From the NCBI GenBank assembly GCA_032119475.1, contig JAUMCA010000059.1:1-19303 (forward strand): DNA of 19,303 nucleotides, in the 5' to 3' direction. Positions 1-5,293 of this stretch are shown piece after piece. Position 1 is the stretch's first letter. Every line of letters begins with the position of its first letter. This stretch comes from F1-60-MAGs149 sp032119475. Lineage in GTDB: Bacteria; Actinomycetota; Thermoleophilia; Gaiellales; F1-60-MAGs149. The notes under the pieces are model-generated. The model was given only the letters and a program-made list of their open reading frames with translations, did not search any database and was not told where the DNA came from. Position numbers and translations under genes: made by a program.

Positions 1-51
1 GCGTGGAGATCGTCGCTGTCGGCCGTCACCAGACGACGGGCCCAACGGCGG
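1..51. repeat. 51-bp direct repeat, partial copy of 143-193
   Basis: Bases 1-51 are identical, in the same orientation, to bases 143-193. The second copy lies inside the J-domain gene and encodes about residues 237-254 near its C-terminus. The identity ends at base 51, one base before the hairpin at 52-88. The first copy is therefore a stray fragment of the gene's 3' part, placed beyond its stop codon. It may continue to the left of the window. It is either a small real duplication next to a hairpin or an assembly artefact at a contig edge. Confidence 0.9.
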
Positions 52-88
52 GCCTGAATGAAAGGGGTCTGGCCCCTTTCATTCAGGC
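52..88. terminator. perfect hairpin over the stop codon of the J-domain gene
   Basis: A 16-bp perfect stem (52-67 with 73-88) closes a 5-base loop; the arms read GCCTGAATGAAAGGGG and its reverse complement. The TGA stop of the leftward J-domain gene (81-79) is inside the right arm. No T-tract follows on either strand, which is common for high-GC intrinsic terminators. It may be a transcription terminator or mRNA-end hairpin for the fae/J-domain pair. It could also be one member of a dispersed palindromic repeat family, which cannot be decided from one copy. Confidence 0.7.
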
Positions 89-903
89 GGCGGTGATTCC
101 CCCCACCGCTCCCAGGCCCCGCCGAACGCGCTGAGGAGCGCCGCGTGGAGATCGTCGCTGTCGGCCGTCACCAGACGACGGGCCCAACGGCGGCGTTCGC
201 GCGCGCGGTCCATGAAGCGCGGGTCGCCGATGTCCGCGGCGTGGGCCTCCCCAGCCCGGGCACGGGCCTCGATCGCCTTGCGGATGCGCGGCGCCTCCGC
301 CGCCGTCCGCTCCAGGCGGCGCAGGTCGATCAGGCAGTCGGGACAGGGCCGGATCGAGGGGTGGTCGACGCGAGGGCCGGCGCACGCGCCGCAGGTCGGG
401 CAGGAGAAGGCGGCGAGGCGGATCTTGTCCGCGCGCACGGCACCCTCCCGACCCACGAGCGACACCCACGTCGAGCGATCGCGATGGTCGTACTCCGTGC
501 CGTCGACGACCTGCACGTCGCCGTCGTACGGCCAGATCCGGACGCGATCGCCGGCGCGCAGCCCGGTGCGCGGATCGACCGGCGCCGCCTCGGTCTCCGC
601 TTTGCGCTCGGGCCACGGCTCCGGCGTGTCGAAGCGCACCTCCTGCAGTCCACCGGCCTGCGGAGGCCAGTCCCGATCCTCGTCGATCCAGCGATCGAGC
701 GTCGCACGCGCATCGTTGAGGGCGCGGGTCAGGGTCGCCGCAGCCTCCTCGCGCCGCTCGTCGCCGAGGTGGCGATCGGGGTGCGTCTGGGCAACGCGCG
801 CGCGCCATGCCCTCAGCACGCCCGCGTGGTCCACGGGCGGCGTCACACCGAGGAGCCAGAGGGCACGCCGGCAGTCGGCGACGCTCGGCCCGCGACGCGC
901 CAC
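79..903 (-). CDS. J-domain protein with C-terminal zinc ribbon
   Basis: A 274-residue protein starting with GTG at 903. Residues about 12-73 form a J domain with the invariant HPD at 41-43, the loop that stimulates Hsp70 (DnaK) ATPase activity. Residues about 113-165 look like a small beta-barrel of the SH3/KOW sort. They are followed by two cysteine pairs (C168-x2-C171 and C187-x2-C190) that make a zinc ribbon, and then a charged helical tail. It lacks the Gly/Phe region and the four-repeat zinc domain of true DnaJ, so it is probably a specialised co-chaperone or adaptor. Only 3 bases separate it from the fae homologue upstream, and a GGGGAG sequence inside the end of that gene serves as its ribosome site, so the two are translationally coupled. 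Its partner is unknown. Confidence 0.8.
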   Translation of the reverse strand: MARRGPSVADCRRALWLLGVTPPVDHAGVLRAWRARVAQTHPDRHLGDERREEAAATLTRALNDARATLDRWIDEDRDWPPQAGGLQEVRFDTPEPWPERKAETEAAPVDPRTGLRAGDRVRIWPYDGDVQVVDGTEYDHRDRSTWVSLVGREGAVRADKIRLAAFSCPTCGACAGPRVDHPSIRPCPDCLIDLRRLERTAAEAPRIRKAIEARARAGEAHAADIGDPRFMDRARERRRWARRLVTADSDDLHAALLSAFGGAWERWGESPPPE

Positions 904-906
904 GGG

Positions 907-1434
907 CTACTCCCCGCCGTAGAAGGGGCTCGTCACCTCGTCGCGACGCTCGACCAGGCGCCGGGCGGCCTCGGGGTCGCGCCCGCGCACGGCCACCTCG
1001 ATCGCCTTGCGGATGGCGATGCGGTTGGCCTTGCGGACGGCCGTCTCGTCGGACGCCCCGGGATTGACCCAGACGGCGACGAAGACGATGTGCTCGTCCG
1101 TGGCTTCGAGCAGCCCGTCGGCGACCGCGTCGAGCACGCCCTGGCCGAGGCCGAGCTGCGCCGCGCCCCACGTCAGCGTCTGGTGCTCGTCCGTCACCGC
1201 GGTCGCCTTGTTCATCATGACCAGCGGCGGCCAGATGGGCTCGTACGCCGTCGGGTGCTCCCCGACGCAGGCGAGCACGGGCGTGTGGCCGGGCCGCGGC
1301 GTCGTGAACGCCGTCATCAGCGCCTCTGCCGTCGCACCGCCGCGGCGTGCGAGCACCACGTTGACGTGACTGCCGTTGACCGGCTCGTCGCCGCCCCAGC
1401 CCTCGCCGATCGCTCCGTCGATGTCGCGTGCCAC
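907..1434 (-). CDS. fae: formaldehyde-activating enzyme (Fae) family protein
   Basis: A 175-residue protein, close to the about 170 residues usual for Fae, which condenses formaldehyde with tetrahydromethanopterin. It aligns along the whole family: the N-terminal IGEGWGGD segment, the active-site histidine (H23, in GSHVNVVL), the NK pair (75-76), the GAAQ segment (90-93), and the C-terminal RxExVTSPF stretch. The start is GTG at 1434, preceded at 7 bases by GGAGG. A longer open frame extends upstream but has no ribosome site and lies outside the family's length. The HID of typical Fae is HVN here, so the acidic residue two positions after the histidine is replaced by Asn. The actual one-carbon carrier or ligand is therefore uncertain. 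No methanopterin pathway genes are visible nearby. The J-domain gene follows after 3 bases. Confidence 0.85.
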   Translation of the reverse strand: MARDIDGAIGEGWGGDEPVNGSHVNVVLARRGGATAEALMTAFTTPRPGHTPVLACVGEHPTAYEPIWPPLVMMNKATAVTDEHQTLTWGAAQLGLGQGVLDAVADGLLEATDEHIVFVAVWVNPGASDETAVRKANRIAIRKAIEVAVRGRDPEAARRLVERRDEVTSPFYGGE

Positions 1435-1460
1435 GTGCCAACCTCCTGCGGTCTGCGCGC

Positions 1461-1466
1461 AGCGTA
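1461..1466 (-). promoter_or_regulatory. candidate -10 element for fae
   Basis: TACGCT on the minus strand, about 27 bases before the GTG start at 1434. It would give a short leader containing the GGAGG ribosome site at about 1447-1443. No convincing -35 element is visible. The rest of the 1435-1609 divergent intergenic region holds no gene I can support. Confidence 0.35.
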
Positions 1467-1593
1467 TCGTCGGGCACCGGTGGGCGCGCACGGCGGTTGC
1501 CGTGGCGCGACGGCGTCCGACCGGTTCGCGCCCCGCCGCCCCCGCTACCCCCCTCTGTCGCCCGGCCCACCGAGATGGCTCGGGCACCGCCGG

Positions 1594-1599
1594 TAGAAT
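1594..1599 (+). promoter_or_regulatory. -10 element TAGAAT of the D,D-carboxypeptidase gene
   Basis: TAGAAT lies 10 bases before GTG 1610 and overlaps the ATG at 1598-1600. The hexamer fits the TAnnnT elements found before other starts in this window. If it is the promoter, the ATG at 1598 cannot be the start and the transcript begins about 3-4 bases before GTG 1610. Confidence 0.5.
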
Positions 1600-1609
1600 G
1601 CGCGGAGTC

Positions 1610-2770
1610 GTGGACGATCCGACCGACCGCCCCCGGCCGCGCAGCACGCGGCGCAAGCCGCCTGCGCCGCGCCCGCGGCCCGCTCCGCGTCCGCGTGCCG
1701 CGAGCGCGCCGGACCGCCCCTACCGCTCGTACGACCGTCGCTCCCGCAGGGAGCCGTCGGCGATCCGCCCGCTGCACGTCCTGCTCCTGCTCGTCCTCGT
1801 CCTCGGGCTGATCGGCTTCAGCACCCGCGTGCTGGCGGGCGGCGCCGACGACGCGCCCGCGGCCGCGGAGGCCGCACCCGCCGCCGAGACCGCCGAGGCG
1901 GTGCAGACGGCCACGGCGACGGAGACGCCGATCGGCGAAGGCGACGCCGGCAGCCCGTCGACCCCGCCGGCGTCCCCCGTGCGCGTGGAGAGCCGCGCGA
2001 CGCCGACGTACGCCTCCGGCGCCAAGGCCCCCGCGAACCAGCCGGGTCTCGCCGCCTCCTCCTACGCCTCGCTCGATCTCGGCAGCAACGCGATCCTGCT
2101 CGCGTCGAACGACCGGGGCACGCGCCCGATCGCGTCGCTCACGAAGGTGATGACCGGCCTCCTCGTCGCCGAGGCCGGCGATCTGGGCCACCCGGTCACC
2201 GTGTCGGACATCGCGGCGGGGGTCGAGCCGAACAAGGACGGCCTGATCATCGGCAACCGCTACCCACGCGGCATCCTGCTCTACAGCGCGATGCTCGGAT
2301 CGAACAACGACGCCGCGGCGGCGCTCGGCGAGGACCTCGGCGGCACTTACGGCACCTTCTACAACATGATGAACAAGCGGGCGAAGGAGCTCGGCCTGCG
2401 CGACACGCGGTACGCGAGCTCATCGGGACTGAACGACACCGAGAACTGGTCGACCGCGTTCGACCAGACGATCGTCCTCGCCAGCGCGATGCAGCAGCCG
2501 GTGCTGGCGAAGGCGATGCGGACGTGGAAGCACACGGTGCGGTGGCCCGACGACGGCTCGGAGCGCGTCTACGAGAACCACAACCAGATGCTCGTCAGCT
2601 ACCCCGGGACGATCGGGGGCAAGACCGGCTTCACGACCGCGGCCGGTGGCTGCCTCGCGGTCGCCGTCAAGCGCGGCGACCGCACGATCGTGGGCGTCGT
2701 GCTCGGCACGAACGACATCTGGGGCGACATGCAGAAGCTGATGGACGCCTCCTTCAAGCGGCGCGCGTAG
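1610..2770 (+). CDS. membrane-anchored D-alanyl-D-alanine carboxypeptidase (peptidase S11, PBP5-like)
   Basis: The protein has 386 residues. Residues 1-54 are a basic, Pro/Arg-rich cytoplasmic tail. A single membrane helix (about 55-70) and an Ala/Thr/Pro-rich linker to about 145 follow. The serine peptidase domain carries the three penicillin-binding motifs: S176-L-T-K179, S231-N-N233 and K338-T-G340. Family members trim the terminal D-Ala from peptidoglycan stem peptides outside the membrane. The domain ends soon after KTG and lacks the C-terminal beta domain of E. coli PBP5. I prefer GTG at 1610 because the in-frame ATG at 1598 overlaps the TAGAAT -10 element; starting there would add only four residues. 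It is transcribed alone, divergently from fae and convergently with the aldehyde dehydrogenase. Confidence 0.88.
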   Translation: MDDPTDRPRPRSTRRKPPAPRPRPAPRPRAASAPDRPYRSYDRRSRREPSAIRPLHVLLLLVLVLGLIGFSTRVLAGGADDAPAAAEAAPAAETAEAVQTATATETPIGEGDAGSPSTPPASPVRVESRATPTYASGAKAPANQPGLAASSYASLDLGSNAILLASNDRGTRPIASLTKVMTGLLVAEAGDLGHPVTVSDIAAGVEPNKDGLIIGNRYPRGILLYSAMLGSNNDAAAALGEDLGGTYGTFYNMMNKRAKELGLRDTRYASSSGLNDTENWSTAFDQTIVLASAMQQPVLAKAMRTWKHTVRWPDDGSERVYENHNQMLVSYPGTIGGKTGFTTAAGGCLAVAVKRGDRTIVGVVLGTNDIWGDMQKLMDASFKRRA

Positions 2771-2855
2771 CGCCGCTCACCACGTCTGCAGCCGCGCCCC
2801 GGCGGCGGAGCGCGCCGGCGGCAGGAACCGGCTCCGGGACGCACGAGCACGGCGA

Positions 2856-2897
2856 GCATGAGCGCGGCGCCACCGCAGACGGCGCCGCGCCCCATGC
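2856..2897. terminator. bidirectional hairpin between convergent genes
   Basis: A perfect 10-bp GC-only stem (2862-2871 with 2881-2890) has a 9-base loop. It is extended after a small bulge by GCATG 2856-2860 pairing with CATGC 2893-2897. It sits in the 141-bp space between the stops of two convergent genes, the expected place for a shared terminator. It has no T-tract. Confidence 0.55.
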
Positions 2898-2911
2898 TTC
2901 GCGCCATGGAC

Positions 2912-4276
2912 TCAGCCGATGCGGATGAGCTTGCGGTTGACGAACTCCTCGGCCCCGAAGCGCCCGAGCTCGCGACCGAAGCCGGAGCGCTTGACGCCGC
3001 CGAAGGGCAGCTCCGCGGCGTCTGCGCCGACGATGTTGACGAAGACCATGCCGGCCTCGATCTCGTCGGCGACGCGCAGCGCCTGCTCCTCGTCCGTCGT
3101 GAAGAGGTACGAGCCGAGGCCGTACGGCGTGTCGTTCGCGAGTTCCACGGCCTCCGCCTCGTCCTTGACGCGGTACACGATCGCCACCGGCCCGAACAGC
3201 TCCTCGCGGTGCGCGTCGTTCCCCGGCTTGACGTCCGTCAGGACGCCCGGCGAGAAGAAGTTGCCGTCGCGTGCGCCGCCGACCAGCTGGGCACCGCCGG
3301 CCACCGCGCGCTGGAGCTGGTCCTCGAGGCGATCGGCCGCCGTCGTCGACGACAGCGGGCCCATCGCGCAGTCCTCCGACATCGGATCGCCACCGGCGAC
3401 GGCGGTCATCTCCGCGGTGAACTTGGCGACGAAGTCGTCGTACAGGTCGTCGGCGACGACGAAGCGCTTCGCGGCGTTGCACGCCTGGCCCGCGTTCTCG
3501 AGCCGCGCGGCGACCGCCGACTCCACCACGTTGTCGAGGTCGTCGGTCGACAGCAGGATGAACGGGTCCGATCCGCCGAGCTCGAGCACGACCTTCTTGA
3601 GGTTCCGGCCGGCGATCTCCGCCACGGCGGCGCCGGCGCGCTCGGAGCCCGTCACGGACACGCCCTGGATGCGCGGGTCGGCGATGGCCGTCGCGATCTG
3701 GTCGTTGGAGGCGTAGATGTTCACGTACGCACCGGCCGGGAAGCCGGCGTCGAGGTAGATCTGCTGCAGCGCGGCCGCCGACTCGGGGCACTGCGGCGCG
3801 TGCTTGAGCAGCACCGTGTTGCCGATCACGAGATTCGGGCCGCCGAAGCGCGCCACCTGGTAGTACGGGTAGTTCCACGGCATGATCCCGAGCACGATGC
3901 CCACGGAGGAGCGGCGGATCAGCGCCGAGCCGTCGCCCTCGGAGAGCGTGATCGGCTCGTCCGCCATGATCGACGGGCCGTGGTCGGCGTAGTAGTCGTA
4001 GATCGCCTGGCAGAAGTCGACCTCGCCGAGCGCCTGCTCGCGCGGCTTGCCCATCTCGCGGACGATGATGTCGGCGAGTTCCTCGCGACGCTCGGCGTGC
4101 AGCGCGCCGACCTTGCGGACCAGCTCCGCGCGCTCCTCGACGGTCGTGGAGCGCGACCACTCGCGGTGCGCCTTGTCCGCCGACGCGATCGCGGCTGCGA
4201 GGTCCGCGTCCGACATCGTCGGGTACTCCTTGACCACCTCACCCGTCGCCGGGTTGACCACTGCGTAATCGCTCAT
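2912..4276 (-). CDS. NAD(P)-dependent aldehyde dehydrogenase, succinate-semialdehyde dehydrogenase-like
   Basis: A 454-residue aldehyde dehydrogenase oxidising an aldehyde to an acid with NAD(P). The conserved oxyanion Asn is N135 (PWN), the cofactor-binding lysine is K158 (LLKHA), the general base is E232 (LELGG) and the catalytic cysteine is C266 (GQACNAAKR). The length and the opening residues (VVNPATGEVV) resemble the short Sad/YneI and GabD1 type of succinate-semialdehyde dehydrogenases. The substrate is not provable from sequence. The ATG at 4276 is preceded by AAGGGGA. The 5' leader of about 39 bases contains a 7-bp hairpin (4299-4305 with 4309-4315) just downstream of the likely -10. 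It is monocistronic. Confidence 0.9.
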   Translation of the reverse strand: MSDYAVVNPATGEVVKEYPTMSDADLAAAIASADKAHREWSRSTTVEERAELVRKVGALHAERREELADIIVREMGKPREQALGEVDFCQAIYDYYADHGPSIMADEPITLSEGDGSALIRRSSVGIVLGIMPWNYPYYQVARFGGPNLVIGNTVLLKHAPQCPESAAALQQIYLDAGFPAGAYVNIYASNDQIATAIADPRIQGVSVTGSERAGAAVAEIAGRNLKKVVLELGGSDPFILLSTDDLDNVVESAVAARLENAGQACNAAKRFVVADDLYDDFVAKFTAEMTAVAGGDPMSEDCAMGPLSSTTAADRLEDQLQRAVAGGAQLVGGARDGNFFSPGVLTDVKPGNDAHREELFGPVAIVYRVKDEAEAVELANDTPYGLGSYLFTTDEEQALRVADEIEAGMVFVNIVGADAAELPFGGVKRSGFGRELGRFGAEEFVNRKLIRIG

Positions 4277-4321
4277 CGTCCGTCCCCTTGTCGAACCCCG
4301 CCCGGCACCCGGGCGAGGTCA

Positions 4322-4327
4322 AGATTA
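4322..4327 (-). promoter_or_regulatory. -10 element TAATCT of the aldehyde dehydrogenase gene
   Basis: TAATCT on the minus strand, 45 bases before the ATG at 4276. It predicts a leader of about 39 bases carrying the AAGGGGA ribosome site. No clear -35 hexamer is seen. It lies in the 119-bp space before the small membrane protein gene, which otherwise shows nothing. Confidence 0.45.
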
Positions 4328-4395
4328 GCCGGACGCGGGCGTCCGCGAAACCCGCGCGGCCACGCCGCGACGAGGCGGTCGCCGACGCGCCGGGA

Positions 4396-4590
4396 CTAGT
4401 GGTCGGACGGGTCGCCGAAGTGCAGGCGCGTCATCGCGAGGGAGCCCAGGACGAGCAGCGCGGCGATGCCGATGCCGAGCCAGCCGTGGGGCACGGTGTC
4501 GACGCCCTTGAAGAGCACCACGATCCCGACGCAGACGGCGATCGTCACCGCGAGGACGTACATCACGAAATGGGAGACGCTCTGATCCAT
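4396..4590 (-). CDS. small two-helix membrane protein, hypothetical
   Basis: A 64-residue protein with two hydrophobic helices (about residues 9-27 and 36-54) joined by a short polar loop containing GVDTVPHG, and ending in a polar His/Asp tail. I do not recognise the family. The start ATG at 4590 is chosen because TACCTT lies 7 bases upstream, the leaderless arrangement common in this window. An upstream in-frame start at 4623 would add 11 non-conserved-looking residues. It is read in the same direction as gcvP and the TRIC gene and starts 46 bases after the latter. It may be a small integral membrane factor; no function can be stated. Confidence 0.65.
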   Translation of the reverse strand: MDQSVSHFVMYVLAVTIAVCVGIVVLFKGVDTVPHGWLGIGIAALLVLGSLAMTRLHFGDPSDH

Positions 4591-4597
4591 AGACGGG

Positions 4598-4603
4598 AAG
4601 GTA
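4598..4603 (-). promoter_or_regulatory. -10 element TACCTT, leaderless
   Basis: TACCTT on the minus strand lies 7 bases before the ATG at 4590, so the transcript would begin at or next to the start codon. No Shine-Dalgarno sequence is present. Confidence 0.5.
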
Positions 4604-4636
4604 GCAGGGGTCGGGGATGCCACAAAGGCGCTGGCG

Positions 4637-5278
4637 TCAGGGCCCCTTGGGCTCCCGGCGGCCGCTGTCCGGCCACTCCGGCGCGTTCCACTTCCAGCGC
4701 ACGCTGCCGGCCCGCAGGAAGCCGACCAGGGCCACGGTGACGACGGTCGCGGGCCAGAAGCCGACCGTCACGCTGAGCGCCCAGAACACGATCGCCCCGA
4801 GGAACGCCGCCGACGCGAACAGGCGATTCTGGGAGAGGGCGGCCGAGTGCCGCGCGGTCATCGCGTCGAGGATGATCCCGCCGGCCGTCGCCGTCACCAT
4901 CCCGATGAAGATCACGACGGGCATCGCGTAGTCGAGCTGGATCGCACGCTGCGAGCCGATCACCACGAGGAGCCCGAGCGACAGGCCCTGCAGGGTGATC
5001 ACGACCAGCGACCCGTCGGAGATCCGCCGCCCCAGCAGGCCGCCCAGGATCGCCGCCCCGGCCACGACCGGGATGAACAGCCGATCCTGGATCGCGACGA
5101 CCGGGACCTCGAGCAGCAGATCGCGCACCATGCCGCCGCCGAGCCCGACGATGACCCCGGCGAACAGCGTCCCGTAGACCGGGGCGTCGCGCTCCCGGGC
5201 GGTCGCCGCGCCGATGGCGCCGGCGACCGCCATGGCGAGCAGCTGGACCCAGACCGGAAGGGGGATCGCGCTGCTCAC
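4637..5278 (-). CDS. TRIC-type (UPF0126/YadS) cation channel family membrane protein
   Basis: A 213-residue, strongly hydrophobic protein with about seven membrane helices. The internal duplication typical of the family is visible: GLGGGMVRD at about 45-53 in the first half and the related TATAGGIILD at about 129-138 in the second. Bacterial members form trimeric potassium-permeable channels; some relatives have been linked to glycine uptake. The start is GTG at 5278, 15 bases after the stop of gcvP. AGGATGGGGG before it could act as a ribosome site, or CAGGAT as a -10 element 6 bases upstream. Its position straight after gcvP suggests co-transcription and is consistent with a glycine connection, but this is inference. 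The polar C-terminal tail (about residues 188-213) is probably cytoplasmic. Confidence 0.85.
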   Translation of the reverse strand: MSSAIPLPVWVQLLAMAVAGAIGAATARERDAPVYGTLFAGVIVGLGGGMVRDLLLEVPVVAIQDRLFIPVVAGAAILGGLLGRRISDGSLVVITLQGLSLGLLVVIGSQRAIQLDYAMPVVIFIGMVTATAGGIILDAMTARHSAALSQNRLFASAAFLGAIVFWALSVTVGFWPATVVTVALVGFLRAGSVRWKWNAPEWPDSGRREPKGP

Positions 5279-5293
5279 GCCCCCATCCTGCCG

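Noticed and set aside
1435..1656. N-terminal extension of the Fae homologue to 1656
   Set aside because: The extra residues are Arg/Pro-rich, fall outside the Fae family length, and the GGAGG site sits 7 bases before GTG 1434.
83..2191. 702-codon minus-strand open frame
   Set aside because: It spans the J-domain gene and the antisense of the carboxypeptidase; Arg/Gly-rich shadow.
2599..2907. Minus-strand open frame with a short hydrophobic start (MARSMGRGAVCGG)
   Set aside because: It overlaps the carboxypeptidase gene for about half its length, has no ribosome site or -10 element at the right distance, and covers the convergent hairpin.
2858..4399. Long plus-strand open frame opposite the aldehyde dehydrogenase
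   Set aside because: It is a GC-driven mirror frame, rich in Arg/Val/His/Asp with no domain, opposite a complete enzyme gene.
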